Counted from the stretch's first letter, positions 9,915 through 19,312 are shown. The stretch is DNA of 64,000 nucleotides from Mycobacterium sp. PO1 (GCF_017312405.1 NZ_BLTG01000018.1:124001-188000); one strand, 5' to 3'. The notes: generated from the letters alone by a model not told the origin. A program made the numbers and translations.

Positions 9915-10934
9915 TCAGGCGAATGTCTTGCGGTACTGGTCAGGGGACACACCGAGGCGGCGAACGAAGTTGCGCCGCAACGTCTCCGCGGAGCCGAACC
10001 CGCACCGGGTGGCGATGACGGTGACCGGGTCGTCGGTCTCACAGAGTTGCCGGCGCGCCGCCTCGGTGCGGATCCGCTCGACGTAGGCGCCGGGCGCCTC
10101 ACCGACCTCGTCGGTGAAGACGCGCGTGAAGTGGCGCGGGCTCATGGCTGCCCGCCGGGCGAGCTCGGAGACACTGTGCGTGCCACCGGGTTCGGCGTCG
10201 ATGGCGTCCTGGACGTCGCGGATGGGGCGGCGCCGGGCCCGCGGCATCCACACCGGCGCCGCGAACTGGGTCTGCCCGCCGGGGCGGCGCAGGGGTAGCA
10301 CCAGATAGCGGGCCACCGTCTGGGCGGCCTCGGTGCCGTGATCGTCCTCGACGAGCGCCAACGCCAGGTCGATGCCCGCGGTGACGCCCGCAGCGGTCCA
10401 GACCTTCGACGAGCTGCGCACGAAGATCGGATCGGGATCGACGGTGACGGCGGGGAATTCGGCCGCCAGCTGGGCGGCGAACGCCCAGTGCGTGGTCGCC
10501 ACGCACCCGTCGAGCAGCCCGGCCTCGGCGGCCAGCACAGCCCCGGTGCAGACGCTGACCACCCGGCGGGCCTTCGCGGACACCGCCGTGATCCAGTCGA
10601 TCAGCTCGGCGTCACCGCGGGCCGACTCGGTGCCCGCGCCACCGGGCAGCACCACGGTGTCGACCGGCTCGCCCGGGTCGGGTAGCGGATCGGCCACCAG
10701 GGTCAGGCCGGTTCCGGTGGCCACCGGTGCGCCGCCGACGGACACGATGCGCACGTCGTAACCCGTGCCCGCGGTGCGGGCGTCGTAACCCGTGCCCACG
10801 GTGCGGGCGTCGTAATCCGTGCCCGCGGCGCGGGCGTCGGCGTACAGCGAGGCCCCGGTGAACACCTCGAACGGACCCACCAGATCCAGCGCCTGCACGC
10901 CGGGGAACCCGACGAGGAGCACCGTGCGCGGCAT
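9915..10934 (-). CDS. GlxA-type AraC-family regulator with DJ-1/PfpI sensor domain
   Basis: 339 residues: DJ-1/PfpI-like domain (VLLVGFPGVQALDLVGPFE, VVLPGGAG, SVCTGA, THWAF) over about residues 1-210, then an AraC/XylS double helix-turn-helix (SVSELARRAAMSPRHFTRVF and VTVIATRCGFGSAETLRRNF) at the C-terminus. Such proteins bind promoters as dimers and sense small molecules through the amidotransferase-like domain. ATG start at 10934. The sensor domain carries a three-copy nonapeptide repeat absent from typical members. Likely controls itself and the DJ-1 gene downstream. Confidence 0.88.
   Translation of the reverse strand: MPRTVLLVGFPGVQALDLVGPFEVFTGASLYADARAAGTDYDARTVGTGYDARTAGTGYDVRIVSVGGAPVATGTGLTLVADPLPDPGEPVDTVVLPGGAGTESARGDAELIDWITAVSAKARRVVSVCTGAVLAAEAGLLDGCVATTHWAFAAQLAAEFPAVTVDPDPIFVRSSSKVWTAAGVTAGIDLALALVEDDHGTEAAQTVARYLVLPLRRPGGQTQFAAPVWMPRARRRPIRDVQDAIDAEPGGTHSVSELARRAAMSPRHFTRVFTDEVGEAPGAYVERIRTEAARRQLCETDDPVTVIATRCGFGSAETLRRNFVRRLGVSPDQYRKTFA
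10755..10835. repeat. In-frame 27-bp tandem repeat (three copies)
   Basis: Three 27-bp copies starting GTCGTAACC at 10755, 10782 and 10809 within the AraC-type gene, encoding ARAAGTDYD / ARTVGTGYD / ARTAGTGYD. Length stays in frame. It inserts after the first helix of the DJ-1-like domain. Confidence 0.9.
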
Positions 10935-10987
10935 GACCTCAGTGTTGGCCACCTTCGTCGTGGCGTCCAGGCCATGCACCCCACAGA

Positions 10988-11950
10988 TCAGGACAGCATT
11001 GGCCAGCAGGCGCGGATCCGGTCGATCCACCACCGGACACGCTCGGGCGCCGCTGCCAGCGCGGTGACCCGCGCCGGGTCGGGGGCCACGGCCGCCGCGG
11101 GCAATTCGCCGTCGACCGGCACGACGGCCTCGACGACGTCGTCGACGAACAGTCCTCCGGTGCCGAGCCCGCAGGCGTGGGGCAACGACGGCAGACACCC
11201 CGCGGCGACCAGACCGATGCCGATGCCCACCGCCGAGTCCAGGGCGCTGGACACCACGATCGGGATGTCGATCTGCTCGGCGACGGCCAGCATGGCCCGC
11301 ACCCCGCCCAGCGGGGCCACCTTGAGCACCGCGACATCGGCGGCGCGGCTGCGCACCACGTGCAGCGGATCCTCGGCCTTGCGGATGCTCTCGTCGGCGG
11401 CCACCGGCACCTGCACGCGGCGGCGGACCTCGGCGAGTTCGGGCACCGTCGCACACGGCTGTTCGAGGTACTCCAGGGGACCGTCCGCGGTCAGCGCCCG
11501 CGCGGCGGTCACCGCGTCGTCGACGCTCCAACCGCCGTTGGCGTCCACTCGCACGGTCGGCACCAGCGACCGCACCGCGTTGACCCGGGCAACGTCGTCG
11601 GCCAGCGACTGACCGGGTTCGGCGACCTTCACCTTCGCGGTGCGCGCACCGGGAAACCGGGCGAGCACGTCGGCCACCGCGTCGGCGGGCACCGCCGGCA
11701 CCGTGGCGTTGATCGGGATGCGGGCGTGCCGCACCGACGGCAGCGGCCGATAGGCGGCGTCGATGGCGGCGGCCAGCCAGTGCGCCGCCTCGGGTGGGCC
11801 GTACTCGGGGAATGCCCCGAACTCGCCCCAACCCGCCGGGCCGTCGATCAGCGCGATCTCGCGGGTGGTGATCCCGCGGAACCGCACCCGCATGGGCAGA
11901 GAGACGACGTGCAGCCGGTCCAGCACATCCGACAGCTCGGGACGGGTCAC
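10988..11950 (-). CDS. menC: o-Succinylbenzoate synthase MenC
   Basis: A 320-residue enolase-superfamily enzyme that dehydrates SHCHC to o-succinylbenzoate. Catalytic features are visible: lysine pair in TAKVKVAE, metal ligands Asp in RVDANGGW, Glu in LEYLEQP and Asp in AADESIR, and the second catalytic Lys in VLKVAPLGG. The GTG start at 11950 overlaps the upstream stop (GTGA) and gives the family length (Rv0553 about 326). Follows an amine-oxidase-like gene with coupled translation. Confidence 0.95.
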   Translation of the reverse strand: MTRPELSDVLDRLHVVSLPMRVRFRGITTREIALIDGPAGWGEFGAFPEYGPPEAAHWLAAAIDAAYRPLPSVRHARIPINATVPAVPADAVADVLARFPGARTAKVKVAEPGQSLADDVARVNAVRSLVPTVRVDANGGWSVDDAVTAARALTADGPLEYLEQPCATVPELAEVRRRVQVPVAADESIRKAEDPLHVVRSRAADVAVLKVAPLGGVRAMLAVAEQIDIPIVVSSALDSAVGIGIGLVAAGCLPSLPHACGLGTGGLFVDDVVEAVVPVDGELPAAAVAPDPARVTALAAAPERVRWWIDRIRACWPMLS

Positions 11951-13194
11951 CCGGCGCCCGCCAGCACGGCCTCGGCGGCGCGGCGGCCGCTGACCAGGGC
12001 CCCCTGGATCGAGGCGGTGTCGCGGTGATCGCCGCACACCCACAGCCCGTCCTGGACGCGGACGGGGCGGCGCACCGACAGCGGAGGCGACTGCGCCGGC
12101 AGCGCGTGCGGGATCTCGTGGCGGATGAGCAGCTCCCAGCCCGACGCGTCGGCGCCGAGGATCGCCGCCGCGTGCCGCCGGGTCACGGCTTCATCGGGGG
12201 CGGAGCCGTCGGGCGCCGCCAGGGCCGACGCGGCGATCAGGTGGCGACCGGGCGGCGCGTAGGTCGGTGCGGCAGCGCTGATGACGGCGGTGTTGAGCAC
12301 CGGCCCCGGGTTCGCGGGGCGGCCGTCCACCCACAGCATCGCCGGCCCGGTCTGCGGCTGGTCGGTGGCCCACCAATCGGTCACCACGCCGTGCATGTCC
12401 GGTTCGGGCAGCCCGGCGAGCCCGGCCGCGGTGACGGGATCGGCGGCGACGACCACCTGTGCGGCCCGCACCGTGTCCGAGCCGTCGGAGACGACGAACC
12501 GACCGCTGTCGCGACGGATCTCGACGGCCTTGCGGTGCAGCGTGATCCGGTCTCGCAGCGGGCGGGCGAGTTCGGCGGGCAGCGCGGCCATGCCGCCGGC
12601 GGGCAGAGACGGCACCCCGAGGACGAACATGCGGGCCAGCAGCAGCGCGAACGCATTCGACGTGACACCGGTGTCGTCCAGCAGCACCCCGGCGAGGAAC
12701 CGGTCGATCACGCGGCGGAGTTCACCGCGCACGCCGGCGGCGTCGAGCGCTTCGCGCAGGGTGGCGTCGGTGTTACCCGACTTCAGCACGCCGGGACGCA
12801 GCGCGGGCGCCACCCACCGCGCCGCCGCCAACACATCTCTGGGGCCGAGCCCGCCGCGGGCCAGCATCGCCGGCACCTTCTGCGGCAGCCGCAGCGGATG
12901 CACCCACACGGTCGAGCCGCGCTCACGGCGGACCGCCACGCCGGCGCCGAAGGGCTGCAGCCGCAGCGCGTCGACGTCCACGGCGCGCCCCAGCTCCGGA
13001 TAGGCGGGGTTGAGCACCTGAAAGCCGCGGTCGCAGCGGAACCCGTCGACGACGTCCGTGCGGACCCGGCCGCCGATGCCGTCGGAGGCTTCCCACACGT
13101 GCACGTCACGTCCGGCCGCGGTCAGCACACCCGCGCACCGCAGGCCGGCCAGCCCGGCGCCGATCACCAGCACATCCATGTCGTCAACACTCAT
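11947..13194 (-). CDS. FAD/NAD(P)-binding amine-oxidase-like oxidoreductase
   Basis: 415 residues with an N-terminal Rossmann FAD motif (VLVIGAGLAGLRCAG), the GGRVRT motif that follows in flavin amine oxidases/phytoene desaturases, and a C-terminal VCGDHRDTASIQGALVSGRRAA segment that closes the FAD site. Closest in layout to protoporphyrinogen-oxidase/phytoene-desaturase-like proteins. Substrate unknown. It precedes menC with a 4-nt overlap, so one transcript is likely; whether it has a quinone-related role is open. Confidence 0.85.
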   Translation of the reverse strand: MSVDDMDVLVIGAGLAGLRCAGVLTAAGRDVHVWEASDGIGGRVRTDVVDGFRCDRGFQVLNPAYPELGRAVDVDALRLQPFGAGVAVRRERGSTVWVHPLRLPQKVPAMLARGGLGPRDVLAAARWVAPALRPGVLKSGNTDATLREALDAAGVRGELRRVIDRFLAGVLLDDTGVTSNAFALLLARMFVLGVPSLPAGGMAALPAELARPLRDRITLHRKAVEIRRDSGRFVVSDGSDTVRAAQVVVAADPVTAAGLAGLPEPDMHGVVTDWWATDQPQTGPAMLWVDGRPANPGPVLNTAVISAAAPTYAPPGRHLIAASALAAPDGSAPDEAVTRRHAAAILGADASGWELLIRHEIPHALPAQSPPLSVRRPVRVQDGLWVCGDHRDTASIQGALVSGRRAAEAVLAGAG

Positions 13195-13346
13195 CGCAGC
13201 TCATGGTTACCCGTCGGCTCCACTATGACAGCCGCGCGGCGGTGACCAACTCGTGACGGGCTGATCCCCATCCGGTGCTGCGCCGGCCCCGAATCACAGG
13301 TGACATCGTGTCCGGGCGTGGGTAGCCCCTGCGAAGAGGAGGTCCT

Positions 13347-13970
13347 GTGTTCCAGAAAATCACCAAGGTCGTCGGGCAGGTCGCCGAGTCCGCGCTGTCC
13401 ATCGCCGGCATCCGCACCGTGGAGGAACCGCACTACATCAAGCGCAGCCTGACCGAGGCGGTCGAGATCCGTGAGTACGGCCCGCGCATCGCCGCCGAGA
13501 CCACCGTCAGCGGAGAGAAGCAGGGCGCGCTGAACACCGGCTTCCGCCGGCTCGCCGGTTACATCTTCGGCGGTAACCACCGCGAGGCGGAGATCGCGAT
13601 GACCGCGCCGGTCGGGCAGGCCCGGTCCGGCGGCGACGACATCGCGATGACCGCTCCGGTGGCCCAGACCGGCAGCGCCGAGCAGGGCTGGACCGTGCGG
13701 TTCTTCATGCCGTCGAAGTGGTCGATGGAAACGCTGCCCACGCCCGATGACGACACCGTGCGACTCGTCCAGGTGCCCGCCGAGACGGTCGCCGTGCTGC
13801 GGTTCACCGGCGACCGCAGCGCTCAGGCCGTCGCCGCGCGGACCGAGGAGCTGATGAACACGTTGCGCGACAACGGGATAGAACCCGCCGGCGAGCCGAC
13901 GTCATGGTTCTATGATCCGCCGTGGACGCTGCCGTTCCTTCGGCGCAACGAGGTCACCGTCGCGATCTGA
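13347..13970 (+). CDS. SOUL haem-binding family protein
   Basis: 207 residues. The segment EIREYGPRIAAETTV, the paired IAMTAPV motifs and the FFMPSKW segment are characteristic of SOUL/HEBP proteins, which bind haem or tetrapyrroles. GTG start at 13347 is preceded by a strong Shine-Dalgarno (GAAGAGGAGG). No clear signal peptide. Divergent from the menC transcript and convergent with the FadD gene (3 bp between stops). Confidence 0.9.
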   Translation: MFQKITKVVGQVAESALSIAGIRTVEEPHYIKRSLTEAVEIREYGPRIAAETTVSGEKQGALNTGFRRLAGYIFGGNHREAEIAMTAPVGQARSGGDDIAMTAPVAQTGSAEQGWTVRFFMPSKWSMETLPTPDDDTVRLVQVPAETVAVLRFTGDRSAQAVAARTEELMNTLRDNGIEPAGEPTSWFYDPPWTLPFLRRNEVTVAI

Positions 13971-13973
13971 GTG

Positions 13974-15539
13974 TCACACCGTGGCGCGGTCGCGGCCCTC
14001 CCAGTGCGGCTTGCGCAGCTCCTTCTTCAGCACCTTGCCGGTGGGGTTGCGCGGCAGCTCGTCGCGGATGTCGACCGACTTCGGGCACTTGTAGCCCGCC
14101 AGCCGTTCCCGCGCGAAGGCGATGAGCTCGGACTCGGAGACCTCGCCCTCGATCACCACGACGGCCTTGACGACCTCGCCCCATTTGTCGTCGGGCACGC
14201 CGATGACCGCGACGTCGACCACCGCGTCGTGCTCGGCCAGCACCCGCTCCACCTCCAGCGAGTAGATGTTCTCGCCGCCGGAGATGATCATGTCCTTGAG
14301 CCGGTCCTCGACGAAGATGTAGCCGCCGTCGTCGACGCGGCCGATGTCGCCGGTGCGGAACCAGCCGTCCGGCGTGATCGCTTCAGCGGTGGCCTCCGGC
14401 CGGTTGTGGTATCCCTTCATCAACTGCGTTGTGCGGAACCACAATTCACCCTGCTCGCCGGTCGGCACGTCCTCCAGGGTGTCCGGGTCGACGACCCGCA
14501 CCTCGGCGTTGGGCACCAGGGTTCCGGCGCTGGTCAACCGCTCGGGGTGGTCCTCGGCGCGATGCGCGTCGGGCAGCAGCTGGCTGATCACCCCGCACAC
14601 CTCGGTCAGACCGTAGGCCTGGACGAAGTCGGTGTCGGGCCACGCGTCCAGTGCCTGGCGCAGCAGCGGCAGCGGCATCGGCGAGGCGCCGTAGCCGTAG
14701 GTCTTGAGCGCGCCGAAGAGCTTGACCGCGTCCTCGCCCGTCTCCAGGACCTTGGCCAGCACGGCCGGGACGAGGAACGTGCGGTTGGCGCCTTTGAGAA
14801 TGGCCCCGGCCAGCGCTGCGCCGTCGACGTCGCGGGTCATGACGCTGGGAATGCCGTCGTAGATACCGAATTGGACATAGGACATGCCGCCGACGTGGAA
14901 CAGCGGCATCGACACCATGTTCTTGTCGCCCTCGTCGAATTCGAAGCCCTGGTGGGCGTTGACGGTGTGGGCGATGATGTTGGCCTGGGTGAGCTCCACG
15001 CCCTTGGGCCGGCCGGTGGTGCCCGACGAGTACATGATGATGCACACGTCGCCGGGATCGACGTCGGCGCTCCGATCGACCGGCGACGCGGCGGCCAGCA
15101 TGGCCTCGTATTCGTCACCGTCTCCGCCGTCCGGGGTGACGGTGACGACGTGCTCGATGTGGGTGAGCCGGTCGCGGATCTTGTCGATCGCCGGCGCGAA
15201 CTCCGCCCCGACGACGAGCAGCTTCGCGTCGGAGTCGTTGAGGACGAAGTCGAGCTCGTCAGCGGCCAGCCGGAAGTTGATGACCGCGTTGGCCGCGCCC
15301 AGAGACGCAGCGGCATAGGTCAGCTCGACGCACGCCGGGTGGTTCTTGTCGAGGAACGCGACGACGTCGCCGCGGCCGATGCCACGCTCGGTGAGCGCCC
15401 CGGCCAGCCGCCGGATGCGGTCGTTCCACTGCGACCAGGTCCACGACCGGTCGAGATAATCCATCGCCTCGGCGTCGGGCTTGATCTCGGCCCACTGCGC
15501 GACGCGTTCATCCAGAAAACGGGGTTCGGGCAGGTTCAT
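13974..15539 (-). CDS. Fatty-acyl-CoA ligase (FadD family)
   Basis: 521 residues from the ATG at 15539 (MNLPEPRFLDERVAQWAE); a longer start at 15593 adds unconvincing residues. AMP-forming acyl-CoA synthetase motifs: YSSGTTGRPKG (A3), YGLTEVCG (A5), GWFRTGDIG (A7), DRLKDMIISGGENIYSLEVE (A8) and catalytic Lys in PTGKVLKKEL (A10). Should activate a carboxylic acid to its CoA thioester via an acyl-adenylate. It is divergent from the tandem-TetR regulator and next to the mce operon, so a lipid or steroid side-chain substrate imported by Mce is plausible (inference). Confidence 0.9.
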   Translation of the reverse strand: MNLPEPRFLDERVAQWAEIKPDAEAMDYLDRSWTWSQWNDRIRRLAGALTERGIGRGDVVAFLDKNHPACVELTYAAASLGAANAVINFRLAADELDFVLNDSDAKLLVVGAEFAPAIDKIRDRLTHIEHVVTVTPDGGDGDEYEAMLAAASPVDRSADVDPGDVCIIMYSSGTTGRPKGVELTQANIIAHTVNAHQGFEFDEGDKNMVSMPLFHVGGMSYVQFGIYDGIPSVMTRDVDGAALAGAILKGANRTFLVPAVLAKVLETGEDAVKLFGALKTYGYGASPMPLPLLRQALDAWPDTDFVQAYGLTEVCGVISQLLPDAHRAEDHPERLTSAGTLVPNAEVRVVDPDTLEDVPTGEQGELWFRTTQLMKGYHNRPEATAEAITPDGWFRTGDIGRVDDGGYIFVEDRLKDMIISGGENIYSLEVERVLAEHDAVVDVAVIGVPDDKWGEVVKAVVVIEGEVSESELIAFARERLAGYKCPKSVDIRDELPRNPTGKVLKKELRKPHWEGRDRATV

Positions 15540-15978
15540 GTCAGAAGCGTGCCACGCGGTCGGCTGCCGCTGACAGGTTTCGCCCAATCCCATTCAAGTG
15601 ATTCACAGGTTCAATGGCTCCCTTGCAAAATGTAGATGTCATCGACTGTTTACCACGGTACATGTGAATGGTGATTCCGTGCTCTACGGAACGTCGGCGC
15701 GCGAAGGGGCCACGTATTGCGACGAAACCTCCGTCGTCAGGCATCGCCGCCGGCCGCCAAGTCCGCGATGTCACCGCAGACGGCGCGAGATGTCGACGTG
15801 CAGGCAGCACGATGTTAATGAGTGTTCTCAAACGTGATACACGTGAGCTGTCGTCCCCGACATACCGATTGACCTACTCGTATCGGCCTTTGACGCGTAC
15901 ATCCATCGGCTCGGAGACGTCATGAAGTTGTAAGTGATTCGGCGCTCCCGGCTTCGGCGACAAGCTAGGCTCGAGAGC
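15540..15978. promoter_or_regulatory. Divergent control region between fadD and tandem-TetR gene
   Basis: A 439-bp region with visibly lower GC than its flanks and no convincing gene. It holds an imperfect inverted repeat CCATTCAA/TTCAATGG (15590-15617), a 13-bp palindrome ACGTGATACACGT (15832-15844), and three copies of GTGATTC (15598, 15671, 15934), the last 39 bp before the regulator start. These are candidate operator elements for the adjacent repressor; none has been tested. Confidence 0.5.
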
Positions 15979-17226
15979 ATGCCGCCGGCCCAGAAGCGTC
16001 CTCGCGACCGGAAGGCGCAGATCGCCCGCGCGGCCTCCGACGCGTTCAGCACCTCCGGCTTTCATGCGGTGAGCATGGAGCAGATCGCGGCACGCGTCGG
16101 TGTCTCGGCTGCGGCGTTGTACCGCCACGCCCCAAGCAAATACGATCTGTTCCGCGACGCGATTCTCGGGTTGAGCGGACAACTCGTCACCGCCACCGAC
16201 TTCGCCGACGCCGCAACGGACGTCGATCCCACCAGCCTCCGGCGCCAGCTGCTCGATGCTCTCATCGACACCTCTCTGGCCAACCGCGCATTCAGCGGAC
16301 CCTACCGTTGGGAGGGGCGCTACCTGCGCGCGCAGGACCGGGCGGTGCTGGCGGCACAGGTCAAGCTCGTGCACCGCCGGCTGCACCGTCCGTTGATGCA
16401 GATGCGCCCCGATCTGACCTCGTTGCAGCGGTGGACGTTGTCGTCGGCGGCGTTGAGCGTGATCGGCTCGATCGCCGACCACCACGCCACACTGAGCACC
16501 CGCCAGATTCGGGCGCTGCTGTCGACCTTGGCGTCGGACATACTCGACGCCGAACTGCCCACCGCGCCGCTCCCGTCGACGACGCAGCAGTCTTCCCCCA
16601 CGCAGCTCCCCACGGACACCGGTCCCGCGATGAAGTACGAGTCACTGCTGAAGGAGTCGTTGAAGCTGTTCCACAAGAACGGATATCACGACACCACCAT
16701 CGCCGATATCGCTGCGGCCGCGGGCATGCCCGCGTCGGGCATCTACCGCTATTTCGCCGGAAAGGCGGACATCCTGTCCGCCGCCTTCCGCCGCGCCGCC
16801 GACCGGGTGTCGGCCGACCTCTCCGAAGCGCTCGCCGCGGAGACGGATCCGGGCCTGGTGCTGGACAGGCTAGTCGACGCCTACATCGCCAGGTCTTTTG
16901 CGAGTCCGGAACTGGCCTATCTGTACTACACCGAGAAGGGCAACCTGCCTGCCGACGACGCCAGGATTCTGCACAACATCCAGCGCGCGACCGTGGAGCG
17001 GTGGGCGCAGTTGGTCACCGACGTCCGGCCGGCGACGCAGCTGGCCGAGGCCCGCTTCATCGTGCACGCCACCTTCACGTTGGTCGTCGACCTGGGCCGG
17101 TTGGCCGACTACGACGATTCCGCCGAAACTCGAACGCTGGTGCGGACGCTCGTGCGTGTCACACTGCTGGGCGCTGACACGTGCCGCCGCCGCGGTCCCC
17201 TATCTGTCGACGGTTTGTCGGCCTGA
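15979..17226 (+). CDS. Tandem-domain TetR regulator (Mce3R type)
   Basis: 415 residues carrying two complete TetR units. First helix-turn-helix: ARAASDAFSTSGFHAVSMEQ with AARVGVSAAALYRH (about 15-50). Second: LKESLKLFHKNGYHDTTIAD with AAGMPASGIYRYF (about 220-260), each followed by its own ligand-domain helices and joined by a Ser/Thr/Pro linker. This double-TetR layout and length match Mce3R (Rv1963c, about 406), which represses mce3 and lipid genes in M. tuberculosis. Here it lies head-to-tail against the 3' end of an mce operon (5-bp gap) and divergent from a fadD, so control of both is likely. Confidence 0.85.
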   Translation: MPPAQKRPRDRKAQIARAASDAFSTSGFHAVSMEQIAARVGVSAAALYRHAPSKYDLFRDAILGLSGQLVTATDFADAATDVDPTSLRRQLLDALIDTSLANRAFSGPYRWEGRYLRAQDRAVLAAQVKLVHRRLHRPLMQMRPDLTSLQRWTLSSAALSVIGSIADHHATLSTRQIRALLSTLASDILDAELPTAPLPSTTQQSSPTQLPTDTGPAMKYESLLKESLKLFHKNGYHDTTIADIAAAAGMPASGIYRYFAGKADILSAAFRRAADRVSADLSEALAAETDPGLVLDRLVDAYIARSFASPELAYLYYTEKGNLPADDARILHNIQRATVERWAQLVTDVRPATQLAEARFIVHATFTLVVDLGRLADYDDSAETRTLVRTLVRVTLLGADTCRRRGPLSVDGLSA

Positions 17227-17231
17227 CATCC

Positions 17232-17831
17232 TCACGCGCCGTCACACACACCCGAATCCCGGATGGCGGTGCCGTACACGTTTGCCGTCGCGACGTTGGC
17301 ATTGATCTGCCCGGACGGCAACCGGCGAGTGATCTTGTCGCTGATCTGGGTGAACTGAAACCACAACCGGTAGATCGAATCTCCGTGGAACAGTGGTGAA
17401 TACTGGCTCTGATCGGGATAGTTGGTGATGAACAGCGTGTGGGCCCGGGGGTCCAGGAACGCCGCAGACCGGTCGAGGTTGGCCGCGACGGTCGCCGCAG
17501 CGGTCTGCACTCCCGGCGCCCCCCAGTCGTCGTCGCGGTCGCCGAGGAAGCCCTGGAAGCCGAAGACCCCGTCCATCAGCGGACCGTACTGGGCGTTGAA
17601 CCATTGGCATGCGTCACGTTCGGCGGCAATCTGTTCCGGGGTGACCCTGACCTGCCACAGGTTGTACGGAAACGGCGTGTAGTCCGGAGTCCAGTCCGAC
17701 GGATAGGGCTCGAACACCGGCAGCGACGGCGTGCCGGCTCCGCTGTCGGGCTGCGCGGTCGCCGCCGGTGCGGCTACCAGCGCGACGACTGCCACGGCGA
17801 GACTCTTGGCGACGAATCGCCCGAGTGTCAC
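17232..17831 (-). CDS. Secreted protein of unknown function at the mce operon end
   Basis: 199 residues with a signal peptide (SLAVAVVALVAAPAATA followed by QPD). The mature part is rich in aromatic residues (FPYNLWQVR, FGFQGFLGD, SIYRLWFQF) and has two Cys, one near position 80 and one at the extreme C-terminus (SGVCDGA), possibly a disulfide. No family recognised. GTG start overlaps the upstream stop (GTGA), so it is the last gene of the mce transcript. Role in Mce transport is inference from position. Confidence 0.75.
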   Translation of the reverse strand: MTLGRFVAKSLAVAVVALVAAPAATAQPDSGAGTPSLPVFEPYPSDWTPDYTPFPYNLWQVRVTPEQIAAERDACQWFNAQYGPLMDGVFGFQGFLGDRDDDWGAPGVQTAAATVAANLDRSAAFLDPRAHTLFITNYPDQSQYSPLFHGDSIYRLWFQFTQISDKITRRLPSGQINANVATANVYGTAIRDSGVCDGA

Positions 17832-18619
17832 GGCGTTCCGCCGAACTCGGGACGCAGGACACCGGCGAGCGCGGCGAGCGGAATCCGCGCCTGCACCGTC
17901 CCTCCGTCCATCGACCACTGCATCACCCCCGGCGTGAAGTCGGTGGGTGAGTCTCGTCCGACCGGATAGTCCGGCATGTAGATCATCAGCTCGTCGGGGG
18001 TCAGAGCCCAGGCCTTGTAACCTCCCGAGTACACCGTGTCGGGCGTCCAGCGTTCTGCGACGAACGGGTAGCTGCCCGGCTGATGCGGCGGCGGGGCCGC
18101 GTCGAGGGCCGCAACGATGTACGGGTGCGCGAGAGGCGGAATTGCGGTCAGTGGATCGACCCCGGGTTTCACGAGGTCGGCGAGGTGAAGCCTCGCGCCG
18201 CGGGCCATGTCGAAGGTGAAGGTCCGGTAGGCGTTGTTGAAGTCGGGGCCGTCGGCGTGGTAGGTCTCGCGGTAGACCAGCGACAGCGCGTCCCCATGCC
18301 GGAACACCTGATAGTTACCCTCGCCGAAGCTGTCGGCGGCCATGCGTTGCCCGACGGTGCGCCAATTGCCGACCAACGTGGCCAGATAGTCGCGCAGCAC
18401 CGGACCCGCAGCCGGGTCGTCGATCAGTTCGGTGGGAATCGCGACCTTGATGTCACGCACCGCGTTTCGGTCGGACTGGACTGTCGTGTGACAGTACTGG
18501 CCGTTCCAGGCGCCGCCGAGTTCTTCGCAGAACGAGGTCGCCGATGCCGAAGCCGTCGGCGCCGGGCCCAGTGCCGTGGCGACCACGACGAATGCCGCTG
18601 CCAGTCCAGCGTTGCGCAT
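17828..18619 (-). CDS. Secreted MPT64/RsiV-like (DUF3298) protein
   Basis: 263 residues with an Ala-rich signal peptide (AAAFVVVATALGPAPTASASA). The mature protein has two Cys (FCEELGG, QYCHTT) and a DUF3298-like core: YRTFTFDMARGARLHLADLVKPGVDPL, then ELMIYMPDYPVG. This layout is shared with MPT64 and with secreted proteins at the end of M. tuberculosis mce3 (as I recall). Probably exported; ligand unknown. Follows the Mce-associated gene by 17 bp. Confidence 0.75.
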   Translation of the reverse strand: MRNAGLAAAFVVVATALGPAPTASASATSFCEELGGAWNGQYCHTTVQSDRNAVRDIKVAIPTELIDDPAAGPVLRDYLATLVGNWRTVGQRMAADSFGEGNYQVFRHGDALSLVYRETYHADGPDFNNAYRTFTFDMARGARLHLADLVKPGVDPLTAIPPLAHPYIVAALDAAPPPHQPGSYPFVAERWTPDTVYSGGYKAWALTPDELMIYMPDYPVGRDSPTDFTPGVMQWSMDGGTVQARIPLAALAGVLRPEFGGTP

Positions 18620-18636
18620 GACGCGTTGCCCGCCTT

Positions 18637-19284
18637 TCAGGGAAGCTCGACCTGGCTTGCGCGCCAGCGGCCGTCGACGTGGTCCATCGTCATCTTGATT
18701 CTGCTGCGGTCGATACGCGGGTCGGGCACGCTGGCGTTCTGGACCGATTGGTCGACGAACAACAACACCACGACCTGGTTCTCGGACGCCGACTGCACCG
18801 CCGACTCGAGCACCACCCCGCGGGCGGACGCCTCGTTGTCGATCAGCAGCTGACGCAACTGGGTGCTGGACTTGGTGTACATGTCCTTGAACTCACCGGT
18901 CGACCCGTCGAGCACCTGCGCGAAGTTCTCGTCGACATTGGTGGAGTCGATGCTGGTGAGCACCTGCGCGTAGGACACCGCAGCGGTCTGAGCCTGCGCC
19001 GCAGCCTGTTCCAGTTGCCGGTCCTGCCACAGCTGCCAGCCGAGATATCCCGACGTCGCGAACCCAGCCACCACCAGGGCGGCCAATGCGCCGACCAGAA
19101 ACCGGCGTCGCCGACCTGGGGTCGCGGGCCCGGCGTCGTCGCTGTCGCCGTCTCCCGCGGTGTCCGGCTCCGCCGCGGCGTCGTCGGTCAGCCCTTCAGT
19201 CGCGGCGCCGTCCGAGGTGGCGGTGTCGTCTCCGGCCGTGTCGGCCTTCTGGTCGTCGAGATCTTCGCCGGTGGTCGACGGCAT
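18637..19284 (-). CDS. Mce-associated membrane protein (Mas)
   Basis: 215 residues from ATG 19284, which has a good Shine-Dalgarno (GAAGGAG). An acidic, low-complexity cytoplasmic N-terminus (Asp/Ala/Thr-rich, about 1-60), then RRRR, one transmembrane helix (FLVGALAALVVAGFATSGYLG), then a periplasmic NTF2-like domain (TAAVSYAQVLTSIDSTNVDE, MTMDHVDGRWRASQVE). Typical of proteins encoded after mceF that stabilise Mce complexes. Confidence 0.85.
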   Translation of the reverse strand: MPSTTGEDLDDQKADTAGDDTATSDGAATEGLTDDAAAEPDTAGDGDSDDAGPATPGRRRRFLVGALAALVVAGFATSGYLGWQLWQDRQLEQAAAQAQTAAVSYAQVLTSIDSTNVDENFAQVLDGSTGEFKDMYTKSSTQLRQLLIDNEASARGVVLESAVQSASENQVVVLLFVDQSVQNASVPDPRIDRSRIKMTMDHVDGRWRASQVELP

Positions 19285-19312
19285 GGAGGCTCCTTCGTGG
19301 TGAGGTCGGGGT

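Noticed and set aside
15541..15831. Small coding frame in the fadD-regulator gap
   Set aside because: Short frames on both strands, no ribosome-binding site and no recognisable protein features; treated as control region.
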